A stretch of 64,000 nucleotides of DNA from DATLMR01 sp035634255 (GCA_035634255.1 DASQDI010000124.1:1-64000), one strand, 5' to 3'. Positions 25,076-34,074 are shown, numbered from the stretch's first letter. The notes: generated by a model from the sequence alone, not told the origin. Translations and numbers: made by a program.

Positions 25076-25463
25076 GCGCGGCCGAATGGGGGGATTTTCC
25101 TAGTGACTTCCTGTAGCGATTGTTATATTATCAGCGCCCATCAGGTAACGGTTATTTAGCTCAACAGTTTTTGAACAGAACTGCCTATCAGGTGACGCGC
25201 GAACCCATGTCTGTATCGAGGTTCAGGTTTTTTGCTAAAGAGTAAGTCTCCGGCGGCAGCTTGGAGCACGACCCGTATACGCACTCTCAGCCCTTATACA
25301 TTACGGAGGGCAGCCGCCCGGTTCATGACGGCTGCGACTTGATGACGAAGGCCCCCCGGAGATGCGCCGCAGAGTCATTCAGATCGGCAGCGTTGCAGTC
25401 GGTGAGCGATCTCTTGCCCGGCGATGCGCAGGAGCGGTTCCCAAAAAAGAAAGGAGTTCCAGT
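25076..25463. other. Intergenic region before cupredoxin operon
   Basis: About 390 bases without a convincing gene. It contains two similar short words about 48 bases apart (ATCAGGTAACG near 25140 and ATCAGGTGACG near 25188) that could be a regulator's binding half-sites, and an AT-rich TGTTATATTATC stretch that may be part of a promoter. The assignment is weak. Confidence 0.35.
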
Positions 25464-26069
25464 ATGGCCCAACAAGTGAAAATAGACATAGACCCGACGC
25501 CTCAACCACTCAGCAACAAGACTGCGGTATTTAACCCCCAGAAAATAGTCGTCACGGCCGGCGACCTCATCTTCTGGCGCAACAATGACACTCGGTACAC
25601 GCACCAGCCGAAGCCGGTCAATGGCGCGACCAATGCGTGGGTTACGACGCCGATCTCGGTTAAGCTGGACGACCAGGCCGGCACGTCGAACACCCTGTCG
25701 TTCAACTCGGGGACGACCATAAGTGGGGTGCCTTACGTCTGCGCCCAGCACTCGGGCGAGACGGGCACGATCATAGCGGTGAACAACATCAACATAAATA
25801 ATTTACCGGGCGCTCAGCCTGGGGCTGCCCAGGCGGCCTTCGCCCCCAAAAAGCAGACCCTCGGGGTTAACGAGGCATTCGTCTGGTCGAACAACGATGG
25901 CACGGCGCACTGGCCTGCTCCCAGCACGTCTCAGCAGAACGCATGGTTCCAGGCCCCGATCCAGCCGGGCCAGAAGTCGCCGGTTTTTTACCTCACTCAA
26001 AGCAATCCCAACCTCACTTACGTCTGCGCCCTTCACCCGAACGAGACGGGCACAATTGTCGTGCAATAA
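25464..26069 (+). CDS. Tandem cupredoxin (plastocyanin-like) protein without signal peptide
   Basis: A 201-residue protein made of two cupredoxin-like domains of about 95 residues each. Each has an N-terminal His-containing strand (RYTHQPKPV; TAHWPAPS) and a C-terminal loop PYVCAQHSGETG or TYVCALHPNETG that supplies the Cys and second His of a type 1 copper site; the usual axial Met is not obvious. AAAGGAG lies 7 bases before the ATG, which makes this the start. There is no signal peptide or Tat motif. It is followed after 12 bases by the Tat-exported multicopper oxidase, so it may be an electron partner or be carried out with it. Confidence 0.82.
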   Translation: MAQQVKIDIDPTPQPLSNKTAVFNPQKIVVTAGDLIFWRNNDTRYTHQPKPVNGATNAWVTTPISVKLDDQAGTSNTLSFNSGTTISGVPYVCAQHSGETGTIIAVNNININNLPGAQPGAAQAAFAPKKQTLGVNEAFVWSNNDGTAHWPAPSTSQQNAWFQAPIQPGQKSPVFYLTQSNPNLTYVCALHPNETGTIVVQ

Positions 26070-26081
26070 GGAGAGATGCTC

Positions 26082-28346
26082 ATGGCAGAAAATGATGACG
26101 TGAAAATGCAGAAGAAGGTTAAGACAAGTAAGGCCGCCCCGGCCACAACACAACAGAAGGCTCGCGCTGCTCGTCGTAAGTTTTTGCGTCAGGCGTTAGC
26201 AGTCTCATCAGGCATCGCCCTCACGGAGCTGCTCCCCGCCTCGCTGGTGAATGCGGCATTCCAGCAGGTGCAGTGCCGCCCCGGCAGCCCTCTGAGGGCT
26301 ATCGGCGAGATCAGAAGCAATGGCACCAAGCTGCAAGCCGTACTCAAGGTGGTGAACGGGAACAGGACCGTGCCCACTTCGGTGGCGGCGAACCAGACCA
26401 GCATGCTGCGGTTCTACAAGGGGTACAACCCGGCCAACCCGAGTCAAATGTGGCCGCCCGACAACTCGACCGCGCCCGGCCCCGGCCCGACGCTCCGATG
26501 CAGCCTGGGCGATGACGTGCAGATCACATTCTTGAATCAGGTCAACGTGGGAGACTACCCCGCCTCGACGTTCAACGGTGACACGGGGTCCCCGACCGGT
26601 TGCGACCAGGGCACGACGACCAACGACCCGAACTGGTACCCGCAAACGACGGGCGACACGTTCCCCAACTGCTTTCACGCATCGAGCGCCGCGAACCTTC
26701 ACTTCCACGGCACGCACGTTACCCCGTCGACGACGGGCGATAACGTTCTGGTGAACATATGGCCGGACCCGAAGGTGAAAGAGTCGGACGTACAGGCCGC
26801 GTTTCAGCAGATATTTAACTCGGGCACCCCGCAACAGTGGTCCCAGGTCCCGCAGTCATGGCGAGACCTACAGCTCGGGCCTCAGAGCGGGTGGCCGAAC
26901 GGCCCCAACAAAGGGCTCGTCGGGCGGTACGACGCGACACAGCCCTACCAGGGCGGGCGCGGGCTTCCTCCGAACCTGCGATTGTGGCCCGTGGATTACG
27001 CGGCCGTTAAGGCGGGCGAATGGCCCCAGTATTTCGTGGGCTCGTACCCCTACTCTTTCAAGATCCCGAGGTTCGGCCTGGGCGGCCCCTATAAAATGGG
27101 TCAGGCTCCGGGGACTCACTGGTATCACTCGCACAAACACGGCTCGACTGCCTTGAACATGTTCAACGGCATGTCGGGGGCTATGATCATCGAGGACAAC
27201 ACCCCCAACGGGTACGACGGAAAGCTGAAATCGTTCTACAACAACAACCTGGTTCAGATGGTCCTCGTCTTCCAGCAGATCGACACCGGGAATAACCTGA
27301 TGAGTTCGGGGGCGGGATCAGGAGGGGCGGCTCCGCCCGTGCTCGTCAACGGCCAGTACACGCCTCTCATCAACATGCAGCCCGGCCAGATTCAACTGTG
27401 GCGCATGATAAACGCATGCGTGCAGAAGGCATTCAACTTTCAGTTTGCCTCGTGCAACACAGGCGATCCGGCCCCGGTGTTCAAGCAGACGGCGCAGGAC
27501 GGCGTTCAGTTTTCGTTCTCGAACTACAGCAGCCAGCCTCAAGGGACCTCCATCAACATGGCCCCGGCGAATCGAATCGACGCGCTCGTACAGGCCCCGG
27601 CGAAACCCGGCCTGTACGTGATGGGCGCGACGAACGCTCCCATACTGTTCATCCAGGTCGGCGGCCCCTCGGTGTCGATGGCTTTCCCGACGACCGCCGA
27701 CCAGTACCCGACCTTCCCCTCGTTCCTGGGCGACATCCTGGACAGGGAGATCCGCCTGTGGCGGAAAGTCGTTTACGGTTGGGAGAAGGGCCGACAGGGC
27801 GCGGGCCGCAACCCCGCCAACGCCCAGCCGCCTCTGGTGCCCAACGCCGCGCCTCATTACACGATTGACGGCGAACAGTTCGAGGACGGTTACGTTAACC
27901 AGAAGATGCTCCTCAACACCGCGGAGGAGTGGCAGATCGTTAACGAGACCTCGGTCCCGCACCCGTTCCACATCCACGTGAACCCGTTCCAGATTGTGGA
28001 AATCTACAACCCGAACACGATGACGGATGGTAAGCCGACCAGGATCGTCAGCCCCGAAGACATGCCCGAGGCCCAGAAGCGGTGGGGGAACACGAAGAAT
28101 CTGGTCGCAGGGTCGCCCATCTGGTGGGATAATTTCGCCATCCCGATAGCCCAGACATCCGGCGGGAAAGTGGTGCTTGGCGCTGACGGCTTTGCCGCCA
28201 ACCCCGGCTACTTCACCATGCGGTCCCGCTTCGTCGATTTCACGGGCCAGTACGTGCAGCACTGCCACATCCTCGCGCACGAGGACCGCGGCATGATGCA
28301 GTTGCTTGAGGTCGTGACTAATAAGACCGTCCTGAGGCATCACTGA
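26082..28346 (+). CDS. Tat-exported multicopper oxidase (laccase-like)
   Basis: A 754-residue multicopper oxidase that couples oxidation of a phenol, metal or other reductant to reduction of O2 to water. A twin-arginine signal (ARRKFLRQALAVSSG, about residues 30-44) exports it folded. All four copper-ligand motifs are present: HFHGTH (about 207), HWYHSHKHG (about 345), HPFHIHVNPF (about 628) and HCHILAHEDRGMMQ near the C terminus, with the type 1 Cys in HCH. AAGGAG lies 8 bases before ATG 26082, favoured over the ATG two codons earlier. It is larger than typical laccases (about 500 residues) through insertions in the first domains. Substrate not predictable. Confidence 0.9.
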   Translation: MAENDDVKMQKKVKTSKAAPATTQQKARAARRKFLRQALAVSSGIALTELLPASLVNAAFQQVQCRPGSPLRAIGEIRSNGTKLQAVLKVVNGNRTVPTSVAANQTSMLRFYKGYNPANPSQMWPPDNSTAPGPGPTLRCSLGDDVQITFLNQVNVGDYPASTFNGDTGSPTGCDQGTTTNDPNWYPQTTGDTFPNCFHASSAANLHFHGTHVTPSTTGDNVLVNIWPDPKVKESDVQAAFQQIFNSGTPQQWSQVPQSWRDLQLGPQSGWPNGPNKGLVGRYDATQPYQGGRGLPPNLRLWPVDYAAVKAGEWPQYFVGSYPYSFKIPRFGLGGPYKMGQAPGTHWYHSHKHGSTALNMFNGMSGAMIIEDNTPNGYDGKLKSFYNNNLVQMVLVFQQIDTGNNLMSSGAGSGGAAPPVLVNGQYTPLINMQPGQIQLWRMINACVQKAFNFQFASCNTGDPAPVFKQTAQDGVQFSFSNYSSQPQGTSINMAPANRIDALVQAPAKPGLYVMGATNAPILFIQVGGPSVSMAFPTTADQYPTFPSFLGDILDREIRLWRKVVYGWEKGRQGAGRNPANAQPPLVPNAAPHYTIDGEQFEDGYVNQKMLLNTAEEWQIVNETSVPHPFHIHVNPFQIVEIYNPNTMTDGKPTRIVSPEDMPEAQKRWGNTKNLVAGSPIWWDNFAIPIAQTSGGKVVLGADGFAANPGYFTMRSRFVDFTGQYVQHCHILAHEDRGMMQLLEVVTNKTVLRHH

Positions 28347-28375
28347 GAAGAAGACGGATCGATTCATCAGGCTCA

Positions 28376-28413
28376 CCGTCATCCCCGGCTGGCTTATAAG
28401 CCGGGGATGACGG
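28376..28413. terminator. Perfect 15-bp palindrome after the multicopper oxidase gene
   Basis: CCGTCATCCCCGGCT (28376-28390) and AGCCGGGGATGACGG (28399-28413) pair perfectly around an 8-base loop GGCTTATA. It starts 30 bases after the oxidase stop codon and precedes the ABC transporter operon. The stem is very stable but no U tract follows. It may be a terminator or a REP-like dispersed palindrome. Confidence 0.65.
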
Positions 28414-28536
28414 CCTCTTCCCGTCCCGGCTTTCACGCAGTCCGCAATCCCCGATCAGGTGAGACGCCCTGAACAAAAACGGGTACTCCGTTCGCATCAA
28501 ATGCGCTAGGATAAGCATATTTTGCGGGACATAAAG

Positions 28537-29334
28537 ATGGCGATTTTAGAGACTCAGGCCCTCACGCGCAAGTTCGGCAAGGTGACCGCGGTGGACGCCA
28601 TGAGCCTTTCGATAGAGCCCGGGGAGGTGTTCGGGCTGTTGGGGCCGAACGGGGCCGGGAAGACCACGGCCATTAAAATGCTCACGACCTTACTGCCGCC
28701 GACGTCGGGCGGGGCGTCTCTTGCGGGCTATGATGTGGTCCGCGCCGCTTCGAGCGTGCGGAGGCTGATCGGCTACGTGCCGCAGACGATCTCGGTCGAT
28801 GGCTCGCTCACCGGCTACGAGAATCTGCTGATCTTCGCGAAGCTCTACGACATACCTTCGCGGGAGCGACAGCCGCGCGTGCGCGACGCCCTGTCTTTTA
28901 TGGGGCTGACCGAGGCGGCGGATAAGCTGGTGCGGCAGTACTCGGGCGGGATGATTCGGCGGCTCGAGATAGCCCAATCGACCCTGCACCGGCCGCCGCT
29001 CTTATTCCTCGACGAGCCCACGGTCGGGCTCGACCCCCTGGCCCGCAAAGCGGTCTGGGAGCACATCGAGCGGCTCCGGTCGGAATACAACACGACGATA
29101 TTACTGACCACCCATTACATGGAAGAGGCCGACAGCCTGTGCGGGCGGGTGGCGATCATGCACCTGGGCAAGGTGGTCGCGGTCGATACCCCGGCCCGGC
29201 TCAAAGCGTCCCTCGGCGACGACCGCACGACCCTGGGCGACGTATTCATCCACTACGCGGGCGACACTCTGGAATCAGGAGGCAGCTATCGTGAAGCTTC
29301 AAGAGGGAGACGCACGGCCCGGCGGCTTGGCTGA
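28537..29334 (+). CDS. ABC-2 exporter ATP-binding protein (DrrA/CcmA-type)
   Basis: A 265-residue ABC ATPase with Walker A LGPNGAGKT (about residues 38-46), signature YSGGMIRRLEIA, Walker B LLFLDEPTVGLDP and LTTHYMEEAD. The C-terminal TTLGDVFIHYAG is typical of the daunorubicin-resistance (DrrA) subgroup. The ATG at 28537 gives the canonical MAILETQALTRKFG start. The gene end overlaps the start of the permease gene by 44 bases, so the two are translationally coupled. It should energise export of a lipid, drug or glycan; the neighbouring glycan genes favour the last but do not prove it. Confidence 0.88.
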   Translation: MAILETQALTRKFGKVTAVDAMSLSIEPGEVFGLLGPNGAGKTTAIKMLTTLLPPTSGGASLAGYDVVRAASSVRRLIGYVPQTISVDGSLTGYENLLIFAKLYDIPSRERQPRVRDALSFMGLTEAADKLVRQYSGGMIRRLEIAQSTLHRPPLLFLDEPTVGLDPLARKAVWEHIERLRSEYNTTILLTTHYMEEADSLCGRVAIMHLGKVVAVDTPARLKASLGDDRTTLGDVFIHYAGDTLESGGSYREASRGRRTARRLG

Positions 29335-30142
29335 TTCGTTGCTTTCGGCCCCGGCGAGCCCGCTCGCGGCGATCTCGGGCTTTGTGAGTAAAACGCTGGC
29401 AATCACCGAGCTCGAAATCCGCAAGCTGAGGCATGACTTCACCGAGCTTATCACCCGCGCCGTTCAGCCCGTGCTGTGGCTCCTGCTGTTCGGGCAGGTC
29501 TTCACCAGGGCCCGAATAATCCCCACGGGCGACATCGCCTACATCGACTTCATGACGCCGGGGATCCTCGCCCAGAGCGTGCTGTTCATCGCCATCTTTT
29601 ATGGGGTAGGCCTCATCTGGGAGCGCGACCTGGGGATCACCAACAAGTTTCTAGTCAGCCCCACCCCGCGCGCCGCCCTGGTACTGGGGAAGGCCCTGTC
29701 GGCCGGGATACGCTCGCTCTCTCAGGTGGTGATCATATACGCGCTCGCGCTGCTGCTGGGGGTGAGGCTGAACTGGAACCCCCTGGCGCTCGCCGGCGTG
29801 CTGGCCGTGGTATTCCTCGGGGCGGCGCTGTTCTCGACCTTCTCCCTGATCGTCGCCTGCCTCGTTAAGACGCGCGAGCGGTTCATGGGCATAGGTCAGG
29901 TGTTGACCATGCCCCTGTTCTTCGCGAGCAACGCGATCTACCCGATCTCGATAATGCCGGAATGGCTGCAAGTGATTTCGCACGTCAACCCTTTAAGTTA
30001 TGAGGTGGACGCGCTGAGGGCGCTGATGATTCAGAACGGGGCGAGCGGCTTCGGAATAGGCGTCGATTTCTGCGTGCTGGGCGGCGTAACTTTTATACTG
30101 GTGATGATCGGCGCGCGGTTATACCCGCGGGTCGTGCTATAG
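29291..30142 (+). CDS. ABC-2 type exporter permease
   Basis: A 283-residue permease with six predicted membrane helices of the ABC2_membrane family. TELEIRKLRHDFTELITRAVQPVLWLLLFG (split) begins helix 1, and MTPGILAQSVLF, WERDLGITNKFLVSPTPR (coupling helix) and NAIYPISIMPEWLQVISHVNPLSYEVDALR (split) are family signatures. The GTG at 29291 has AGGAGG 8 bases upstream and lies inside the end of the ATPase gene. It forms an exporter with that protein in the inner membrane. Substrate unknown. Confidence 0.88.
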   Translation: MKLQEGDARPGGLADSLLSAPASPLAAISGFVSKTLAITELEIRKLRHDFTELITRAVQPVLWLLLFGQVFTRARIIPTGDIAYIDFMTPGILAQSVLFIAIFYGVGLIWERDLGITNKFLVSPTPRAALVLGKALSAGIRSLSQVVIIYALALLLGVRLNWNPLALAGVLAVVFLGAALFSTFSLIVACLVKTRERFMGIGQVLTMPLFFASNAIYPISIMPEWLQVISHVNPLSYEVDALRALMIQNGASGFGIGVDFCVLGGVTFILVMIGARLYPRVVL

Positions 30143-30153
30143 GGGCGGTTGAT

Positions 30154-30903
30154 ATGACTCGCCCCGACAACATCGTCTTCGTAAAACAGCAGGGCGCGAT
30201 GCGCACTGGGACTAACCTCGTCAAATACGCCTTGGAGGAAAACTTCACAAACGTGCGCGTGCTCGTGAATATCGGGCGCTGGAAGCATGCGACGGCCGAG
30301 ACGCCCTTCAATTGGCGCGGGACAGACTGGGAAGGCGAAGGCGTGAGCGTGGACGTGGCCAGCCGCATAAGCCGGGAGGACCTGTCGGCGGCGCGGGCGG
30401 CGTTCGAGGCCGGGGCGGTCAGGTTCGCCATCAGCGTCAGGGACGTGTACTCGTGGCTTCTGAGCTACATCCGATTCACGCGCCCGGATGAGGAGTCTTC
30501 CCTGCCGCCGCTAAAAGACTTGCCCCAGGAGTACGTCGTCGAGGCCCTACAGCACTGGAACACCCTGTACCGCGGCTATCTCTCGCTGCTCGATTCCGGG
30601 CAGGGGGCGATGCTCTTTCGACTCGAAGACCTGCTGACCGATTTTAACGCGACGTTGAACGAGGCCCGCTCGCTGTGGGGGCTTGAGCCGCGCCACGCGC
30701 GCTACGTCAGGCCGGCCCGCTACCTGCGGGCCGGCGTCGATGGCGAAAGCCGCGCGGAGCTATTCGAATCACCCCTCCCATTTGATCGGCGGCAATACCT
30801 GAGCGACAATCATCTGGCGCAGTTCGACGACACGTTGCTCGCTCTCATCCGCCGGACCATCGACGGGGATACGTTGCGCGCCTACGGGTACGACCTGTTA
30901 TAG
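30154..30903 (+). CDS. Sulfotransferase-fold protein
   Basis: A 249-residue protein with a PAPS-dependent sulfotransferase fold. The N-terminal loop QGAMRTGTNLVKYALEENF resembles the 5'-phosphosulfate binding loop, and RFAISVRDVYSWLLSYIRF carries the Arg and Ser that bind the 3'-phosphate. The rest is divergent. It starts 11 bases after the permease gene and ends 13 bases before a GT9 gene, so it is probably in the same operon. It may sulfate a glycan or lipid, perhaps before export by the ABC system. Moderately sure of the fold, not of activity. Confidence 0.7.
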   Translation: MTRPDNIVFVKQQGAMRTGTNLVKYALEENFTNVRVLVNIGRWKHATAETPFNWRGTDWEGEGVSVDVASRISREDLSAARAAFEAGAVRFAISVRDVYSWLLSYIRFTRPDEESSLPPLKDLPQEYVVEALQHWNTLYRGYLSLLDSGQGAMLFRLEDLLTDFNATLNEARSLWGLEPRHARYVRPARYLRAGVDGESRAELFESPLPFDRRQYLSDNHLAQFDDTLLALIRRTIDGDTLRAYGYDLL

Positions 30904-30916
30904 GGGCCGATGCTTC

Positions 30917-32044
30917 ATGAACCAGAGCGGCATAATCAGAGTTGAAACAGTGAGACCACGCATCCTGATAGCAAGGCCCGACCATCTCGGCGACGTGTTA
31001 TTGACCGTGCCGGCTGCCGTCGCGCTCCGCTCCGCGGTCCCCGGCGCGCACATCAGTTTTCTCGTGACGACCGCGCTCGGAGACGTTGTCCGCCGCTGCC
31101 CCGACGTGGACCAGACCTATACTCTGCCATTCCCGCGCCTCGCCTCCCCGCCCGACCCGGCCGCGTGGAGCGAGGTCGTAAGACGGAATGTGGGTATGCT
31201 GCGCGGGCGTTTCGACCTCGTCGTGTTATCCCGCCCCGACGACCCGTGGTCGGGCGAGCTTGCGGTGGCGGCTGAAATCCCGGTCCGCGTCGGGTACGCG
31301 ACTCCGGGCATGGAATCATTCCTGACCGTCGCCCTTCCCTTTCACGAAGAAGGCCATGTCGTGATCCAGACATTGAAGCTGATCGAAGCGGCGGCCGGCC
31401 TATTCGGCGCGAAGGTCGTCGCCGATGACCGAGCGGCGGCCGGAAGTTTCGCCCCGACCCCGGCAGACGAAGCCGTGGCCGAGGAAGTGCTTCTCGAAGC
31501 GCCCGCGTCGGGGCCCCGCCCCGTAGTATTCCAGCCCGGCTCCGGATGGCCTCTCAAGAACTGGGGCCCGCGACGTTGGGGCGGGCTGGCTAAAGAAATC
31601 CGCCGACGCTGGGGGCTCACTCCGCTCGTGCCGGGCGGGCCGGGGGAAGACGCGCTCGTGGCGGCGGTGGTGGAAGCGAGCGAGGGCGCGGCGCACGGTC
31701 TGGCGGGGCGGCTCTCCGTGGGCGCTCTGGCCGCGCTTTACCGCCGCGCCTCGATAGTCATCGGGATTGACAGCGGGCCGATTCATCTGGCGGTCATGGT
31801 CGGCGCTCCGGTCGTCGGGCTTTATGGGCCGCTCGACCCTCTGAAGTGGGGGCCGTGGTGCCCGCCGGACCGCCGCCGCGTCATCCGCGTCGAACTCCCG
31901 TGCAGCCCCTGCGATTGTATCTTCGATCCGCCGTGCGGCATCCCAATCGAGCCCGCCTGCTGCACAGGCATCACGGTGGACGCGGTTCTCGCGGCTGCCG
32001 AAGACCTTATCAACAGTCGTAAATCCGGGCATGTGGTTATTTGA
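30917..32044 (+). CDS. Glycosyltransferase family 9 (heptosyltransferase-like)
   Basis: A 375-residue GT9 enzyme. The N-terminal RILIARPDHLGDVLLTVPAA is the family start (acidic catalytic residue in GDVLLT), and FQPGSGWPLKNWGPRRW plus IGIDSGPIHLAVMVGAPVVGLYGPLDP are the donor-binding motifs. Near the C terminus there is a Cys-rich patch, LPCSPCDCIFDPPCGIP ... ACCTG, as in several heptosyltransferase relatives. GT9 enzymes add heptose to the LPS core; here it may build the glycan sulfated by its neighbours. It is flanked on both sides by sulfotransferase genes. Confidence 0.88.
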   Translation: MNQSGIIRVETVRPRILIARPDHLGDVLLTVPAAVALRSAVPGAHISFLVTTALGDVVRRCPDVDQTYTLPFPRLASPPDPAAWSEVVRRNVGMLRGRFDLVVLSRPDDPWSGELAVAAEIPVRVGYATPGMESFLTVALPFHEEGHVVIQTLKLIEAAAGLFGAKVVADDRAAAGSFAPTPADEAVAEEVLLEAPASGPRPVVFQPGSGWPLKNWGPRRWGGLAKEIRRRWGLTPLVPGGPGEDALVAAVVEASEGAAHGLAGRLSVGALAALYRRASIVIGIDSGPIHLAVMVGAPVVGLYGPLDPLKWGPWCPPDRRRVIRVELPCSPCDCIFDPPCGIPIEPACCTGITVDAVLAAAEDLINSRKSGHVVI

Positions 32045-32090
32045 TCAAGAGTGGAGTCGTTTATAACCCCACGTATCGCGAGGCCAATCT

Positions 32091-32930
32091 ATGGATCGTC
32101 TGAGACCGAGTTTCTTCATCATAGGAGTGAATAAATGCGGCACGTCGTCTCTCTACCGCTACCTGATCGCGCACCCGAACATCCTGCCCTGCGCGTTAAA
32201 GGAGCCCAATTTTTTCGGCCTGCACAGCCCCGAATACATCGCGGCGCACATCGATGAATACTTCTCGCTCTTCCCTACGAGCGAGTATCGAGGCGACCTC
32301 TCTTTCCGGTGGGAGGCGTCGGATCAGGCGGGCGACTCATTACTCACGAGGGTTCACGTCAGGCGCGACCCGGCGAAGGATTACATCACGGGCGAGGCCA
32401 GCGCCAACACTTTTCACGACATCTCTCCGGCGCTGCTTCGCCAACACCTGCCGGACGTGAAACTGATCCTACTGATCCGCAACCCCGTCGAACGCGCCTA
32501 CTCACACCACAGGATGTACCGCCGCTTTCATGCCGAAGGCAGCCTCCCGGAGATGGGCGTGAGCGATTTTGAAACCGACGTACGGGCCGAGATGGAAGCG
32601 CACGCGCGGGGGGAGAGCACCAATTATATCGGTCCGGGCGTCTACACCGATAAGCTACAGAGGTGGGTCTCCGAGTATGGGTGGGGGCAGATCAGGGTCA
32701 TCATCACCGAGGAACTCGCCCGCCCCGGCAAGGCCGCGCGCGTCATGCGAGACCTCGAAGATTACCTCGGGGTGCCGCACCACGACTACGGAGACATCCT
32801 GTCCCGCCGGTTCAACCACGCGCCCCCGTCCGACATGGAGCCGCGTTTACGCGCCATGCTCGCGGACTTCTACCGGCCTTACAATCGCGACTTGCAGGAA
32901 TATCTCGGGCGCGAAATTCATTGGGAGTAG
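32091..32930 (+). CDS. Sulfotransferase, heparan NDST-like
   Basis: A 279-residue PAPS-dependent sulfotransferase. FFIIGVNKCGTSSLYRYL is the 5'-phosphosulfate loop with the Lys, KEPNFF the next conserved block, LILLIRNPVERAYSHH the 3'-phosphate site, and IGPGVYTDKLQRWVSEYG the later core. The order matches heparan-sulfate N-deacetylase/sulfotransferase relatives common in bacteria that sulfate glycans. It lies 46 bases after the GT9 gene on the same strand. The likely role is O- or N-sulfation of a surface glycan. Confidence 0.88.
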   Translation: MDRLRPSFFIIGVNKCGTSSLYRYLIAHPNILPCALKEPNFFGLHSPEYIAAHIDEYFSLFPTSEYRGDLSFRWEASDQAGDSLLTRVHVRRDPAKDYITGEASANTFHDISPALLRQHLPDVKLILLIRNPVERAYSHHRMYRRFHAEGSLPEMGVSDFETDVRAEMEAHARGESTNYIGPGVYTDKLQRWVSEYGWGQIRVIITEELARPGKAARVMRDLEDYLGVPHHDYGDILSRRFNHAPPSDMEPRLRAMLADFYRPYNRDLQEYLGREIHWE

Positions 32931-32988
32931 TCTCAGAGTGCGGAGCCTGGGCGAAATAACCTTACGTTTCGCAACTCCCTCGCCGTGT

Positions 32989-33534
32989 TCAGGAGTCGCC
33001 TCGCGGCGGGATAATCTTCATCATTCGCGCTAACGGAAGCACCACTTCGCCGGGCAGGGCTATGTCGAATCTTTCACTCACCTCGTAACCCAGAGCTTTG
33101 TATAAAGGCTCTCCCGGCAGAGTCGCTACCAGCTCAAGGGCCCCGAAGCCTGCCTCGCGCGCGGCCTTCTCGCACGCTTCCAGAAGCAGCCGCCCCGCTC
33201 CCCTTCTCGCCCATCCGGGGTCGACGAAGAAAGCTCGTATCCGCGCCGGCTCCGTCCGGGCGTCGAGCAGCGGATCATCCGCCGCCTTCATCTGGTCGCC
33301 TCCGTACAGAGTCCTGCGCTTGCTCCACCCGCCGCACCCGACTATCCGGCCCTCATCCTCCGCAACGAAGTACGTGCCGTCGGAGATGAGTTGGGTGTCA
33401 ACGCCAAACACATGAACGATTGCGCTCTCGATCTGTTGGGGAGTGTAGTAGCTCGCGCTCAACCCGCGGGCCGATTCCGGTATGAGCCGCTCAAGAAGAG
33501 GGATGTCATCCCGCGTAGCTTTTCGGATCAGCAT
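32989..33534 (-). CDS. GNAT-family N-acetyltransferase
   Basis: A 181-residue GNAT acyltransferase using acetyl-CoA. It has IRKATRDDIPLLERL at the N terminus, EDEGRIVGCGGW (beta 2-3), RIRAFFVDPGWARRGAGRLLLEACE (motif A with the RxGxG-type pyrophosphate loop) and PLYKALGYEVSERF (motif B). The ATG at 33534 with GGAG 8 bases upstream is preferred over a GTG three codons earlier. It is the last gene of a leftward run of small genes (DoxX, GNAT, DDAH-like, Ddn-like). Substrate unknown. Confidence 0.86.
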   Translation of the reverse strand: MLIRKATRDDIPLLERLIPESARGLSASYYTPQQIESAIVHVFGVDTQLISDGTYFVAEDEGRIVGCGGWSKRRTLYGGDQMKAADDPLLDARTEPARIRAFFVDPGWARRGAGRLLLEACEKAAREAGFGALELVATLPGEPLYKALGYEVSERFDIALPGEVVLPLARMMKIIPPRGDS

Positions 33535-33552
33535 CGTTCTCACTCCGGCGAA

Positions 33553-34026
33553 TCAAACCGCGGCCGGGCGCAGAATCACCACCGGTATGTCGCGGGTCGT
33601 TATCTCCTGATACCTTCCGTACCCGGAATACATCTGGGTGAGCAGAGGCCAAAGGCGCCGCTTCTCCTCGGCCCCGGCCTGCTCGGCCCTGACCCGCCGC
33701 TTCGCCCCTTTTATCTGTATCTCGGCCTCCGGGTCGGCTTGCAGATTGAGCCACCATGTCGGGTGCTTCACCGCCCCTCCGTTGGAAGCGACGAGCACTA
33801 CGTTGTCTCCGTCTGCCAGGTATAATAGAGGCACGGTGCGCGGCCTGCCGCTCCTTCGCCCTTTCGTGGTGAGCAGTAGGACGGGGCTGTTCGCGACCCT
33901 TCCTCCGACCGCCCCATTCGTGCCGCGGTAAATAAAAGTGTGGGCCGCAGTGACGCCGTTTTGAATGGCTTTAGAGAGCCGCGAAGGGCGGCGGCCGGTG
34001 GGCTCGTCGGCTTGTGCCATATTCAT
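33553..34026 (-). CDS. Ddn-type deazaflavin/flavin-dependent nitroreductase family protein
   Basis: A 157-residue split-beta-barrel protein of the deazaflavin-dependent nitroreductase (Ddn) family. The diagnostic string is VLLLTTKGRRSGRPRTVPLLYL (split here across about residues 49-70), followed by VVLVASNGGAVKHPTWWLNLQADPEAEIQ, the phosphate- and ring-binding region. The N-terminal helix precedes YRGTNGAVGGRV. Actinobacterial members use coenzyme F420H2 to reduce quinones and nitro compounds; others use FMN or no known cofactor. Whether this organism makes F420 cannot be seen here. It is 18 bases upstream of the GNAT gene. Confidence 0.85.
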   Translation of the reverse strand: MNMAQADEPTGRRPSRLSKAIQNGVTAAHTFIYRGTNGAVGGRVANSPVLLLTTKGRRSGRPRTVPLLYLADGDNVVLVASNGGAVKHPTWWLNLQADPEAEIQIKGAKRRVRAEQAGAEEKRRLWPLLTQMYSGYGRYQEITTRDIPVVILRPAAV

Positions 34027-34074
34027 CGCATGACCTCGTTCGAAAAAGATTATTGAGCCGGCCGCGAGAGACGT

